A stretch of DNA of 64,000 nucleotides from UBA1127 sp965116355 (GCA_965116355.1 OZ220679.1:1922001-1986000); one strand, 5' to 3'; positions 40,557-49,734 are shown, counted from the first letter of the stretch. Numbers and translations: made by a program. The notes: generated by a model not told the origin, from the sequence alone.

Positions 40557-41855
40557 CTACACCTTTGCCTTGCCCGCGTCTCCGTGGACCTCCATGAACC
40601 TGTTGAAGTCGCCCTCCGGGCTGACGATGTCCATGGAACGTACGCCGTACTTTTGGCCCTGGTGGGCGATGGCGGGTTCGATGCCCTCCTGCAGGTCGCG
40701 GGCCATGCGGATGAGGGCGCGGCGGCCGGCGATGGTGGCCTGGTCGGCGGTGCCGAGGTGCTCGCGGGTGCGGTTGACGATGCGGCCCATGCCCTCCTGG
40801 AGGCCGCGGTCCTGCTCGTTGACGCCCCAGATGCCGGTGAAGTTCACCGTCCGCTGCATGTCGCGGTCGATGAGGAAGTCGTTGGTCTTGTTGGCGACGC
40901 CGACGTTGTGGTCGATGACGGTCCCGTCCGCCAGCATGTGCCGTTCACGCGTCGTGCGCGGCGGGAAGGCGCGGCCCGACTCGATCATCGTGATCTGCTC
41001 TTCGGTCAGCGGGGCCTCGGCGTTGTAGTTGTAGCCGAAGACGTTGGTGTTCTCGTCGTCGATGGGCACCCATGCGCGGCCGCCGATGGGCCACGTCTGG
41101 GCGGCGATGACGCTCCACATTGGGTACAGCCACTGGGTCACGCGCCAGTAGTAATCGCCGTTGCCGGTGTTGCGGCGGGCGCCGTAGACAAAGCCGTAGT
41201 CCGTCTGGTGCAGCGTCAGGACGGGCGCGCCGTCGACGATGGAGAAGTTGCGCTGAGCGTTGCGGCGCTGCGGGGCCTGGCTCTGGTCCATCCAGCGGTG
41301 CAGGAAGGAGATGTGGGACGTGTCGATCTCACCCTCCATGCCCTGCGCCCAGTTGGTGGTCTGCAGCCAGCGGGCGATGTGGCGGTGGGTCTCAGGGACG
41401 CGCGCCCACTCGAACTGGGGGAGCTCCGGCTTGAGGTGCGCAGGCCCCATGAAGACCCAGATGAGGCCGCCCCACTCCTCGACGGGGTAGGCCTTGACCT
41501 TCACCTTGTCCTTGAAGGCGCTGTCCGGCGGCTCGTTGGCCATCTCCACGCAGTTGCCGTCCACGTCGAACTTCCAGCCGTGATAGACGCAGCGGAGCCC
41601 GCACTCCTCGTTCCGCCCGAAGAAGAGCGGCGCGAGCTTGTGGGGGCAGAGGGCGTCAAGGATGCCGACCTTGCCCTCGGTGTCGCGGAAGGCAACGAGG
41701 TCCTCATGCAGGATGCGCAAGCGGACCGGCGGGCAGTCGGGCTCCGGGAGTTCGTTGGGGATGAGCGCCGGCAGCCAGAAGCGCCGGAACAGCTCGCCCA
41801 TCGGCGTGCCTGGGCTCGTACGAGTCAGGAGTTCGTTCTCTTCCCTGGACAGCAT
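40557..41855 (-). CDS. Rieske non-haem iron oxygenase, LigXa type (fifth copy)
   Basis: A 432-residue oxygenase with Rieske ligands C70, H72, C89 and H92, where the usual CPHRRAS reads CPHKLAP. The iron site is D178/H181/H186 (IDTSHISFLH). The conserved end MGRIVNRTREHLGTAD is present. The open frame extends 48 codons upstream into the amidohydrolase gene, but ATG 41855 follows AAGGGGGGAC and matches the shared family N-terminus MLSREENELL. It lies 43 bases before the fourth copy. Two such oxygenases in series suggest two related substrates or successive oxidations. Confidence 0.86.
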   Translation of the reverse strand: MLSREENELLTRTSPGTPMGELFRRFWLPALIPNELPEPDCPPVRLRILHEDLVAFRDTEGKVGILDALCPHKLAPLFFGRNEECGLRCVYHGWKFDVDGNCVEMANEPPDSAFKDKVKVKAYPVEEWGGLIWVFMGPAHLKPELPQFEWARVPETHRHIARWLQTTNWAQGMEGEIDTSHISFLHRWMDQSQAPQRRNAQRNFSIVDGAPVLTLHQTDYGFVYGARRNTGNGDYYWRVTQWLYPMWSVIAAQTWPIGGRAWVPIDDENTNVFGYNYNAEAPLTEEQITMIESGRAFPPRTTRERHMLADGTVIDHNVGVANKTNDFLIDRDMQRTVNFTGIWGVNEQDRGLQEGMGRIVNRTREHLGTADQATIAGRRALIRMARDLQEGIEPAIAHQGQKYGVRSMDIVSPEGDFNRFMEVHGDAGKAKV

Positions 41856-41898
41856 GTGTCCCCCCTTCTTTGCTGGGCCGCTGTGCGGCCGTTTCTGC

Positions 41899-42993
41899 CT
41901 ACTCGATGCCGTAAAGGGCCTTTGGGTTGTCCGACAGTATTTTGCGCATGGATTCGTCGCTAATGCCATCCATGCCCTTGAACACGGAGATTGCGTCAAC
42001 CTCGCTTGACGGGTCGAAGTGGCCGTAGTCGGTGCCGATGAGGATGTTGTCGTCGCCGGCGCAGCTCAGAATGTACGGCACGTCGTCGTCGGTCTGGCAG
42101 GTGACGTAGATGTTGTACTCCTTGAGCACGTTGTCGGGGAAGTGCCGGCCCGCGCCCATGTAGCGGTTCCTGGACTCCGTGATGATCCAGGGCACCCAGC
42201 CGGCGGAGGCCTCGATGAAGCCCCAGCGGAGTTCAGGGAATCGCTCCGGGATCTTGCTCATGATGAGGGCGTGGCAGGCGGCCACCGTCGGGATGCGGAA
42301 GATGCCGAATGCCGAGCCCGGGTCCTCCGGCGTGCGAAGAATGTTGACGATGCCGGGGTTGGCGTTGGCAATGTGCACCGCGACGGCCATGTTCAGCTTG
42401 ATGGCCTGCTCGTAGATTGGGTAGAAATACTGGTCGAGGATGGTGCGGTCACCCTCGATGGGGCGCATGGTGACGGCGACGGCGCCGTTGGCCTTGGCCT
42501 CCTCCATGATCTCCAGCGAAGCTTCCAGGTTGCTGTACGGCGGCACACATGCCCACCGCAGCCGGCCGCCGCTCTTCCGCGAGACGTCGCCGACCCAGCG
42601 GTTCCACCCCCGGCAGATGGCGAGCTCCACCTCCGGCTGCTTGGCCACCTGCTCAATCCAGAGGGTGTGGTGCAACACCTGCACGTCAATGCCGAGGCGG
42701 TCCATGTCCTCCAGGCGGAGTGCGACGTCGTCGAGCTCGCGGGCGGCCTGGGGTGTAGTGATGTTGCGCCACCGCTGCGAGCGGGCCTCCTGCTGCATCT
42801 CCGTCAGCGTGGGGAAGCGGAAGCCTCGCACCTCTCCCTCGATGACCCAGTGCTGGCGCGTGGGGTCGTGCAGGTCCTGCACCAGCTTCGGGCGGTAGTG
42901 CGCGTCCTCAGTGTCCATGAAGTCCCAGGTGCGCTCGGTCTCCACGACGTGGGCGTCGGAGTCGATTACCAGGTAGCCGGTCTTTGTTGTCAC
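41899..42993 (-). CDS. Amidohydrolase-2 family protein (first of a tandem pair)
   Basis: A 364-residue TIM-barrel protein of the same length as its neighbour at 43026. Motifs are the N-terminal VIDSDAHVVET, where the usual HxH is DxH, AVAVHIANANPG with a metal-ligand His, and GTDYGHFDPSSE with Asp. Such proteins in aromatic clusters act as decarboxylases or as hydrolases of ring-cleavage products. The start is GTG at 42993, with GAGGGGGG just upstream; this makes the N-terminus align with the paralogue. The longer open frame upstream overlaps the neighbouring gene and is not used. Confidence 0.83.
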   Translation of the reverse strand: MTTKTGYLVIDSDAHVVETERTWDFMDTEDAHYRPKLVQDLHDPTRQHWVIEGEVRGFRFPTLTEMQQEARSQRWRNITTPQAARELDDVALRLEDMDRLGIDVQVLHHTLWIEQVAKQPEVELAICRGWNRWVGDVSRKSGGRLRWACVPPYSNLEASLEIMEEAKANGAVAVTMRPIEGDRTILDQYFYPIYEQAIKLNMAVAVHIANANPGIVNILRTPEDPGSAFGIFRIPTVAACHALIMSKIPERFPELRWGFIEASAGWVPWIITESRNRYMGAGRHFPDNVLKEYNIYVTCQTDDDVPYILSCAGDDNILIGTDYGHFDPSSEVDAISVFKGMDGISDESMRKILSDNPKALYGIE

Positions 42994-43025
42994 ATTGCCC
43001 CCCTCAGTTGGGCTTTCTCTTGCCG

Positions 43026-44120
43026 CTATTCCAGCCCGTACAGCGCTTTCGGGTTGTCCGACAGGATCTTGCGCATGGCGACCTCGCTCATGCCGCTCAT
43101 CTCGCGGAAGACGGAGATGGCGTCGACCTCGCTGGACGGGTCGAAGTGGCCGTAGTCCGTGCCGATGACGATGTTGTCCTCGCCCGCGCACTGGATGATG
43201 TATGGGATATCGTCGTCCGTCTGGCAGGTGACATAGATGTTGTACTCGCTGAGGACGTTGTCCGGGAACTTGCGGCCGGCGCCGTTGTAGCGGTTCTTCG
43301 CCTCAGTGATTATCCACGGCACCCAGCCGGCCGAGGCCTCGATAAAGCCCCAGCGCAGCTCAGGGAAACGATCCGGGATTTCGCTCATGATGAGGGCGTG
43401 GCAGGCGGCGACGGTCGGGATGCGGAAGAGGCCGAATGCCGTGCCCGGGTCGTAGGGCGAGCGCATGACGTCGACGATGGCGGGGTTGGCGTTGGCGATG
43501 TGGACGACGATGGCGAGGTCCAGCCGCACCGCCTCCTCGAGGATGGGGTAGAAGTAGGGGTCGATCATCGTGCGGTTGCCCTCGATGGGGCGCATGGTGA
43601 CCGCGACGGCGCCGTTCTCCTTTGCGTAGTTCATCTCCTCGATGGCGGCGTCGAGGCTCATCCACGGCGGCACGCAAGACCAGCGGAGGCGGCCCTGCCC
43701 CTGCTTCCAGATCTCGCCGAGCCAGCGATTCCAACTGCGGCACATGGCGCGCTCGATCTCCGGGCGCTCGGTCACCTGCTCGATCCAGAGGGTGTTGTGG
43801 AGGACCTGGATGTCAATGCCGAGGCGGTCCATGTCGCGGAGCCGGAGCTCGACGTCGTCCATCTCGCGAGCGGCCTGGGGGGTGACGATGTTCTTGCCGG
43901 ACCGGCGGGAGCGCTCCTCGAGCTCCATCTCGGACAGGCTCTGGGGCTGCAGGCCGCGGATCTTGCCGTCGACTTGCCAGTAGCGCTTGGGCGGCGACTC
44001 CTGCGAGAGGAGCAGGTTGGGCCGGAACTGGGCCTCTGGCCCGTCCATGTAGTCCCACGTTCGGAGCGTCTCGACGACGTGGGCGTCGGCGTCTATGACC
44101 TGAAATCCGTTGGAAGGCAT
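43026..44120 (-). CDS. Amidohydrolase-2 family protein (second of a tandem pair)
   Basis: A 364-residue paralogue of the gene at 41899. The pair is especially similar in the C-terminal half (FRIPTVAACHALIMS, RFPELRWGFIEASAGWVPW, GTDYGHFDPSSEVDAISVF). The N-terminal metal motif is VIDADAHVVET. Differences concentrate at residues 25-70 and 130-160, near the expected active-site mouth. The duplication therefore probably serves two substrates. GGGAGGAACGGC precedes the ATG. The gene is 33 bases upstream of its partner and 33 bases downstream of an SDR gene. Confidence 0.85.
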   Translation of the reverse strand: MPSNGFQVIDADAHVVETLRTWDYMDGPEAQFRPNLLLSQESPPKRYWQVDGKIRGLQPQSLSEMELEERSRRSGKNIVTPQAAREMDDVELRLRDMDRLGIDIQVLHNTLWIEQVTERPEIERAMCRSWNRWLGEIWKQGQGRLRWSCVPPWMSLDAAIEEMNYAKENGAVAVTMRPIEGNRTMIDPYFYPILEEAVRLDLAIVVHIANANPAIVDVMRSPYDPGTAFGLFRIPTVAACHALIMSEIPDRFPELRWGFIEASAGWVPWIITEAKNRYNGAGRKFPDNVLSEYNIYVTCQTDDDIPYIIQCAGEDNIVIGTDYGHFDPSSEVDAISVFREMSGMSEVAMRKILSDNPKALYGLE

Positions 44121-44153
44121 GCCGTTCCTCCCGGCCCCGCTGCGGCGCGAGGC

Positions 44154-44903
44154 CTACCACATGCTGGTGCCGCCGTTGACGGTGAGGTTCTGCCCGGTGA
44201 TGTAGTCGCTGTCCTCGCTGGCGAGGAAAACCATGGTGCCCGTGAGGTCGCCGGGGACCTCGCGGCGGCCGAGCAGGTTGCCCGAGTTGGGGACGACCTG
44301 CGGGGACTCGTCGTCGCGTTCGACGACGGCGCCGCTGGCGGTGCCGCCGGGCGCAAGGGTGTTTACGCGGATGCCGTACTGGCCGAGCTCGCGAGCGAGG
44401 GCCCGGGTCAGGCCGGTGACGGCGGCCTTGGAGGCAACGTAGGCGGGCGTGCCGCTGCCGCCCCAGTGCCAGATGCCGGAGCCGATGTTAATGATCTTGC
44501 CGTAGCCCTGCTCCATCATCTGGGGCACAACGGCACGGCAGCAGAGGAAGATGCCCTTGACGTTGACGTCCATGACCCGGTCCCACTCCTCCATGTCCGT
44601 GTTGAGGATGGTGCGGGAGTGGAGGCCGTCAAAGAGGCCGGCGTTGTTGACGATGCAGTCTATGCGGCCGAAACGCTCGATGGCCTGCCGGGCCAGCTCC
44701 AGCGTGTCCTCCTCACTGGAGACGTCCGTGCGGAGGGCGAGGACCTCCGCGCCGGCCTCGATGCACATCTCGGCGGTGGTGCCGCAGTCGCGGATGTCGC
44801 AGATGACGACCTTGGCGCCCTCCTGGGCGGCGCGGACGGCGTAGGCCTGGCCAATGTGGTGGGCGGCCCCGGTGATGATGACCACCTTGTCCTGCAGGCG
44901 CAT
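44154..44903 (-). CDS. Short-chain dehydrogenase/reductase (SDR), copy A
   Basis: A 249-residue classical SDR. The cofactor motif TGAAHHIGQAYA is an unusual variant of TGxxxGxG with His-His. Other motifs are DIRDCG, NNAG, the catalytic Ser in NIGSGIW and YVASK. It probably oxidises a dihydrodiol or alcohol intermediate of the cluster. The start at 44903 (MRLQDKVV) is the same as in its paralogue at 45032; GAGAGGAGAGG lies upstream. A good promoter at 44948-44976 marks this as the first gene of the unit running to 38146. Confidence 0.88.
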   Translation of the reverse strand: MRLQDKVVIITGAAHHIGQAYAVRAAQEGAKVVICDIRDCGTTAEMCIEAGAEVLALRTDVSSEEDTLELARQAIERFGRIDCIVNNAGLFDGLHSRTILNTDMEEWDRVMDVNVKGIFLCCRAVVPQMMEQGYGKIINIGSGIWHWGGSGTPAYVASKAAVTGLTRALARELGQYGIRVNTLAPGGTASGAVVERDDESPQVVPNSGNLLGRREVPGDLTGTMVFLASEDSDYITGQNLTVNGGTSMW

Positions 44904-44947
44904 CTCAACCTCTCCTCTCAAACGCAAGGTTATGGCGAGGTTTGCGT

Positions 44948-44976
44948 ATTGTATACATCTTGGGGCTCGCGCTCAA
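44948..44976 (-). promoter_or_regulatory. Promoter of the aromatic-degradation cluster
   Basis: On the minus strand TTGAGC (44971-44976) is followed after 17 bases by TACAAT (44948-44953), itself part of TATACAAT. The expected transcript starts near 44941, about 38 bases before the SDR gene. It lies in the only sizeable gap between 38.1 and 45.8 kb, so it probably drives the six following genes as well. Confidence 0.65.
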
Positions 44977-45031
44977 CCGTGCGCGTGGGCGCGGGAAAGG
45001 TTCTTTCAATACGGAGCTTGAGAATAGCGGC

Positions 45032-45781
45032 CTAGTACATGCCGGCGCCGCCGTTGACGGTGATCATCTGGCCGGTGATGTAGTCGCTGTCCTCCGAGGC
45101 GAGGAAGACGACGGTGCCGGTGAGGTCCTCCGAGACCTCCCGGCGGCCCAGGACGTTGGCGGAGGGCGGGGGGACCTGCGGAGCGCGCTCGTCGCGGGTG
45201 ACGACGGCGCCGCTGTTGGTGCCGCCCGGGGCGATAGTGTTGACCTTGATGTTGTCGGCGCCGAGCTCGCGTGCGAGGGCTCGGGTCAGGCCGGTGACGG
45301 CGGCCTTTGAGGCGACGTAGTGGGGGATGCCGGAGCCGCCGAAGAACCAGATGGAGGAGCCGATGTTGATGATTTTGCCGCCGCCCTGTTCCCGCATGTA
45401 GGGGACGACGGCGCGGGAGCAGAGGAAGATGCCCTTCACGTTGACGTCCATGACGCGGTCCCACTCGTCGAGGTCGACCTCGAGCATGGAGCGGGCGGTG
45501 AGGCCGTCGTAGATGCCCGCGTTGTTGACGATGCAGTCGATGCGGCCAAAGCGTTCGACAGCCTGGCGGGCCATCTCGATTGTGTCCTCCTCGCGGGCGA
45601 CGTCGGTGTGGAGGGCGAGGACCTCGGCGCCGGCCTCGATGCACATCTCGGCGGTGGTGCCGCAGTCGCGGATGTCGCAGATGACGAGCTTCGCGCCCTC
45701 CTGGGCGCAGCGGAGGGCGTAGGCCTGGCCAATGTGGTGGGCGGCCCCGGTGATGATGATGACCTTGTCCTGCAGGCGCAT
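45032..45781 (-). CDS. Short-chain dehydrogenase/reductase (SDR), copy B
   Basis: A 249-residue SDR, paralogous to copy A along its whole length with the same TGAAHHIGQAYA, DIRDCGTTAEMCIEAGAEVLA-like region, NNAG and YVASK motifs. Differences gather around NIGSSIWFFGGSGIPH and the loop after APGGT, next to the substrate site. ATG 45781 aligns with copy A; the longer open frame upstream runs through an intergenic repeat. It is separated from copy A by 128 bases containing copy A's promoter, so copy B may end a transcript that starts before the repeat at 45873. Confidence 0.87.
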   Translation of the reverse strand: MRLQDKVIIITGAAHHIGQAYALRCAQEGAKLVICDIRDCGTTAEMCIEAGAEVLALHTDVAREEDTIEMARQAVERFGRIDCIVNNAGIYDGLTARSMLEVDLDEWDRVMDVNVKGIFLCSRAVVPYMREQGGGKIINIGSSIWFFGGSGIPHYVASKAAVTGLTRALARELGADNIKVNTIAPGGTNSGAVVTRDERAPQVPPPSANVLGRREVSEDLTGTVVFLASEDSDYITGQMITVNGGAGMY

Positions 45782-45872
45782 GTCGGCCTCGCTTTCAGCG
45801 CAGGTTGCGTTCCGGGGTCTGTGCGCATTGTAGCCGCGCCGCAGCGGGGGCTCAAACAAGGACGGGCGGCCA

Positions 45873-45912
45873 CGCAGGTCGCCCCTACCGCTCTGGATAC
45901 CGGCTTTCGCCG
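45873..45912. repeat. Two-hairpin intergenic repeat element
   Basis: GGGCGGCC-ACGCA-GGTCGCCC (45873-45893) is an imperfect hairpin, followed by CTACCGCTCTGGATA and a second hairpin CCGGC-TTTC-GCCGG (45899-45912). The second half resembles the TCTGGATTCCGGCTTTCGCC-type element found many times in some bacterial genomes, here with substitutions. It sits between ccdA and SDR copy B. Confidence 0.6.
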
Positions 45913-45938
45913 GCAAAACGAGCGGGCCGCTCGGCTGG

Positions 45939-46835
45939 CTAAAGGAGGTCGAGGCCGAGGGTGAGCCAGTAGAAGACGATGTAGGCACCGGCCACCAGCA
46001 TGATCGCCGCGCTGACGGGCTGGATGTAGGGCAGGGTCTTGCGGAGGCCGCCGACTATCGCGCCCTTGAACACCGCCATGCCGAGGGTGAGCACGAGGAT
46101 GACGGTGCCCATGCCGAGGCCGTAGAGGACGAACTGCCCGAGGGCCGAGAAGAAGCTGGCGGTGGTGCCGAAGCCAACCACGGCGATGAAGATGGGGAGC
46201 GTGCAGCTGAGGGAGGCCGTGCCGTAGCTGAGGCCGAAAAGGAAGTAGCTCTTGAGGTTGACCTGCCGGGCGTCGCCCATGTGGGCGGCGGCGCGGCTGA
46301 ACATCCCGATGTTGACCTTTCCGCCGAGCATGATCCATGCGCCGGCGAAAGCGAGCACGATGCCGATGATGAGCCCGAGCCACGGGATGACCGACCGTAC
46401 GAGGGTCAGTCCCGCGGAAAGGATGATGCCCACCGTGCCGAACAGCAGGAGCATGCCGGAGGTTACGAGGAGGCCGACGATCAACGCCTGAAGCAGCCTG
46501 CTCGGGGTCGACGCACGCTGGGCCTCGGCGTCGGCTGCGCCGAGGTAGAGGCCGAGGTATGCGGGCAGCATGGCAAAGCCGCAGGGGTTGACGGTCGAGA
46601 CCATGCCGGCAGCGAAGGTGAAGCCGAAGAGCCCGATACTCTCGAGGCCGGTGCCGGAGCGGCCGGAGAGGCCCTCGACGAAGGCATTCACGCCGCCGGT
46701 GGCGTCGGCGCCGGAGCCCGTCAGCATCGCGCCGACCGCGGCGATGGCGACGGCTGCGCCGCCGACGAGGAGCGGCAGAAGGACGCCGCGAATCCAGGGG
46801 GCCCGATACCATTCAGTGCTGGTGGTTACGTCCAT
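45939..46835 (-). CDS. ccdA: Cytochrome c biogenesis protein CcdA (DsbD transmembrane domain)
   Basis: A 298-residue membrane protein that passes electrons from cytoplasmic thioredoxin across the membrane to extracytoplasmic thiol proteins. It has a short N-terminal anchor and extension (about 1-65) before the CcdA core of six helices. The two redox cysteines are in STVNPCGFAMLP and TASLSCTLPIF. ATG 46835 follows AGGAGGACAGTG, and a TATAAT box lies about 25 bases further upstream. The upstream in-frame extension runs into the divergent MFS gene and is rejected. No thioredoxin-like partner or other ccm gene is adjacent. Confidence 0.92.
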   Translation of the reverse strand: MDVTTSTEWYRAPWIRGVLLPLLVGGAAVAIAAVGAMLTGSGADATGGVNAFVEGLSGRSGTGLESIGLFGFTFAAGMVSTVNPCGFAMLPAYLGLYLGAADAEAQRASTPSRLLQALIVGLLVTSGMLLLFGTVGIILSAGLTLVRSVIPWLGLIIGIVLAFAGAWIMLGGKVNIGMFSRAAAHMGDARQVNLKSYFLFGLSYGTASLSCTLPIFIAVVGFGTTASFFSALGQFVLYGLGMGTVILVLTLGMAVFKGAIVGGLRKTLPYIQPVSAAIMLVAGAYIVFYWLTLGLDLL

Positions 46836-46969
46836 CACTGTCCTCCTATTCCTAGTCCAATTATATGACGGCATTCGAGGTAGTGATACAAACGACGTGT
46901 CAGAAATCGTCGTGGCCTTGAAGCCCGTGGCTTTGCCGCCGCTGAGCGGCGAGAGTACACTCGGAGGAT

Positions 46970-48412
46970 ATGGCCGCTGTAAACCCGGAAACCTCAACCG
47001 CCAGCAATCCCCGCACGAGCTTCTCCTCGACGTGGCTGCCGCTGGGACTGGCGGCGATGTGCACGCTGGTGTTCACGATGGACGGCTCCATGAACATCAT
47101 CGCGCTTCCGGCCATCGCGTCGGAGTTTCACGCGTCACCGGCGGGCGTGGTGTGGGTGGCGGTGGTGCTGCAGTTCATGATCCTGGGGCTGGCGCTGCCC
47201 ATCGGCTCGCTGTCCACGGGATTCGGGCGGCGGCGGCTGTTCACCCTCGGCCTCGCAGTGTTTCTTGCGGGACTGGCGGTGTCCTACCTCTCGCCGAGCC
47301 TGCCGACGCTGATTGCGGGGCGGGCGCTGCAGGGGCTGGGGTGTGCGCTGTTCCTCTCGACGCGGAACGCCATTGGCGTGGGGAGCTTCCCGGAAGAGCG
47401 GCGCGGCATGGCGCTGGGCGTGATTATCGCGGCAGTGGGCATCGGTGGAGGGTCCGGGCCACTGCTGGGCGGGCAGCTCGTCGACGCCTTCGGGTGGCGG
47501 TCGGTGTACGTCGCGGTGGCGCCGCTGGCCGTGACGACGACGTTGCTGGCCTTCGCCTTCCTGCGGCGGGAGCAGCGGCTGCCGCTGGCGAACTTCGACT
47601 ACCTCGGCGCGGGTCTGGTGTTCATCGGGCTGGCGTCGCTGCTGGTGGCGCTGAACCGCACGGCGGACTGGGGGGCGGCGTCGACGGGCGTCATCGGGCT
47701 GGCGGTCGGCGGCGTCGTGGCGATGGCGCTGTTCGCGTGGCAGCAGGCTCGCGCGACGACGCCGGTGCTGGAGCTGGGCATCTTCCGCAGCCCGGCCGTG
47801 GTGGTGACGAGCCTCGCCCTCGTGCTGCAGGTGATGGGGCAGAGCGCGGCGACGCTGGTGCTGCCCTTCTTCATGGTGCACGCGCTGGACCTGAGCGCGA
47901 CGTTCTCCGGCATCCTCTTCGCGACGGCGCCGGCGTGCATGTTCGCGGGGGGCACGCTGGCAGGGCGGCTGTCCGACCGCATCGGCGCTGGCCCTTCCAT
48001 GGTAGGAGGCATGGTGGGGCAGGTATTAGGGGTAGTTTTGCTGATGACGCTGGACGAGACCTCCGCGCCGTACCTCATTGCCGTGGCGTTGGCGGTCATG
48101 GGTCTTGGCTCTGGATTCCTGCAGACCTCGGCGGGGGCGGCGCAGATGAACGCGGTGCCTCCGGTACACATGGGCATGGCGTCCGCGCTGTTCATCGCGG
48201 TGATCATGCTGGCGGGCACCGTCGGCGGGACGCTGGGCGGCATCCTGCTCAGCTCCGGCGGCGAGATCGAGGCGGAGAGCGCCGCGCAGGTGGCGGCTGA
48301 CTACCACCGAGTCGCGTGGGCTGGATTCGTTATCCTGATGATCGGGCTGGTGAACTCGGTGTACTACTGGGTGGCGATACACGGCAGGCGCGGAGCGACG
48401 CCGGCGGCGTAG
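46970..48412 (+). CDS. MFS transporter, DHA2 (14-helix) drug exporter-like
   Basis: A 480-residue major facilitator with about 14 membrane helices. Motif A appears in LSTGFGRRRLFTLG, and GRALQGLGCALFLSTRNAI with the following GVIIAAVGIGGGSGPLLGGQL matches the antiporter motif of the EmrB/QacA (DHA2) group. It could expel toxic aromatic intermediates or other compounds, but the substrate cannot be predicted. TCGGAGGAT precedes the ATG closely. It is divergent from ccdA, and its end is marked by the hairpin at 48429-48462. Confidence 0.9.
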   Translation: MAAVNPETSTASNPRTSFSSTWLPLGLAAMCTLVFTMDGSMNIIALPAIASEFHASPAGVVWVAVVLQFMILGLALPIGSLSTGFGRRRLFTLGLAVFLAGLAVSYLSPSLPTLIAGRALQGLGCALFLSTRNAIGVGSFPEERRGMALGVIIAAVGIGGGSGPLLGGQLVDAFGWRSVYVAVAPLAVTTTLLAFAFLRREQRLPLANFDYLGAGLVFIGLASLLVALNRTADWGAASTGVIGLAVGGVVAMALFAWQQARATTPVLELGIFRSPAVVVTSLALVLQVMGQSAATLVLPFFMVHALDLSATFSGILFATAPACMFAGGTLAGRLSDRIGAGPSMVGGMVGQVLGVVLLMTLDETSAPYLIAVALAVMGLGSGFLQTSAGAAQMNAVPPVHMGMASALFIAVIMLAGTVGGTLGGILLSSGGEIEAESAAQVAADYHRVAWAGFVILMIGLVNSVYYWVAIHGRRGATPAA

Positions 48413-48428
48413 GGGCGCACCAGTACGT

Positions 48429-48462
48429 CCGTTCGTGCTGAGGGAAATCGAAGCACGAACGG
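48429..48462. terminator. Inverted-repeat terminator between convergent genes (dispersed repeat copy)
   Basis: Perfect 11-pair stem CCGTTCGTGCT / AGCACGAACGG with a 12-base loop. It lies exactly between the convergent stops of the MFS gene and the aminotransferase gene. The CGTTCGTGCTGAG...TCGAA...CACGAACGG pattern resembles a widespread intergenic repeat; half-copies occur at 53118-53143 and about 57503-57521. Confidence 0.65.
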
Positions 48463-48470
48463 CCTCTGCT

Positions 48471-49637
48471 CTACAGCGACTCCACCATGTCCTTCAAGCG
48501 ATCAATGGCCTTCCGGATGTTCTCTATGGAGTTGGCGTAGGAGAGGCGAACGCAGTCCTCGCCGTACTTGCCGAAGGCGCTGCCGGACAGCACCGCGACG
48601 CCCGCGTCCTGGAGCGCCTTCGCCTCGAACTCTGCGCTGGTGAGGCCGGTGCCGCCGATGCCGGGGAAGGCGTAGAAGGCGCCTTCCGGCATTGGGCAGG
48701 TGACGCCCGGAATGCTGCGCAGGCCCTCGACCACGACGTCCCTTCGCTTCAGGAACTCCTCACGCATCGCGCTGACGGCGTCCTGCGGGCCTTCTAGGGC
48801 GGCGATCATCGCTATCTGGGAGAAGGCGCTGGCGCAAGAGACGCTGTTGACGGCGAGCTTCGTCACGCCCTCGACGAGGGGCTGTGGGAAGACGCCGTAG
48901 CCGAGGCGCCAGCCGGTCATGGCGTAGCTCTTGGAGAGGCCGTCAAGGATGATGGTGCGGTCCTGCATGCCGGGCATGGCCGCGATGCTGGCGTGGGCGC
49001 CGGTGTAGAGGAGGTCTTTGTAGACCTCGTCGGAGAGGACGTAGGCGTCGGAGCGGTCGTGGACGATCTCGGCGATGGCGGCGATCTCCTCGGGCGAGAG
49101 CACGGAGCCGCAGGGGTTGTGGGGCGAGTTCAGGATGACGAGTCGGGTGTTCTCGTTCACGAGCGAGGCGAACTCGTCGAGGTCGGGGTGGTAGTCGAGC
49201 TCGCCTCGGAGGGGCATGGGGACGGGCTTTGCGCCGCAGAAGTTGACCATGGATGCGTAGATGGGGAAGCCGGGGTCAGGGTAGATGACCTCGGCGCCGG
49301 ACTCGGCAAGGGCGAGCAGGGTGAAGAACATGATGGGCTTGGCGCCGGGGGTGACGACCACCTGCTGCCAGTCGTACTCGAGGCCGCGGCGCTCGCCGGC
49401 GTTGCGGGCGACGGCCTGCCGCACTTCCGTGATGCCGGCCGAGGGCACGTAGTGGGTAAACCCCGCCTCCAGGGCCTCGATGGCGGCGGCCTTGATGTGG
49501 GGCGGCGTCTCGAAGTCGGGCTCGCCGATCTCCAGGTGGATGACCTCGACTCCCTGGGCCTCGAGTGCCTTGGCGCGAGCGAGGACCTCGAAGGCGGACT
49601 CGGTGCCCAGGCGACCCATGCGTTCCGCGAGCTCCAT
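48471..49637 (-). CDS. Class I/II aminotransferase (aspartate aminotransferase-like)
   Basis: A 388-residue PLP enzyme of the AspC/PatA class I fold. Motifs are HLEIGEPDFETP, YPDPGFPIY, LNSPHNPCGSV, LSDEVYKDL and the PLP-binding Lys in GLSKSYAMTGWRLGY. The C-terminal SYANS holds the substrate-binding region before IRKAIDRL, where Arg in family SxAxxxxxIxE patterns lies one motif earlier (VRLSYAN). It likely transfers the amino group between an amino acid and 2-oxoglutarate. AAGGGGGTCGCG precedes the ATG. Convergent with the MFS gene; it marks the left edge of the A+T-richer island at 49.7 kb. Confidence 0.9.
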   Translation of the reverse strand: MELAERMGRLGTESAFEVLARAKALEAQGVEVIHLEIGEPDFETPPHIKAAAIEALEAGFTHYVPSAGITEVRQAVARNAGERRGLEYDWQQVVVTPGAKPIMFFTLLALAESGAEVIYPDPGFPIYASMVNFCGAKPVPMPLRGELDYHPDLDEFASLVNENTRLVILNSPHNPCGSVLSPEEIAAIAEIVHDRSDAYVLSDEVYKDLLYTGAHASIAAMPGMQDRTIILDGLSKSYAMTGWRLGYGVFPQPLVEGVTKLAVNSVSCASAFSQIAMIAALEGPQDAVSAMREEFLKRRDVVVEGLRSIPGVTCPMPEGAFYAFPGIGGTGLTSAEFEAKALQDAGVAVLSGSAFGKYGEDCVRLSYANSIENIRKAIDRLKDMVESL

Positions 49638-49734
49638 AGCGCGACCCCCTTCTGCATGCGATTGTGGAGCGTCAAGACCCTCTACATTCAGGGTACAGGG
49701 AGACGACGGGGGTGGGGAAGTGGCGGGTGGCAGT

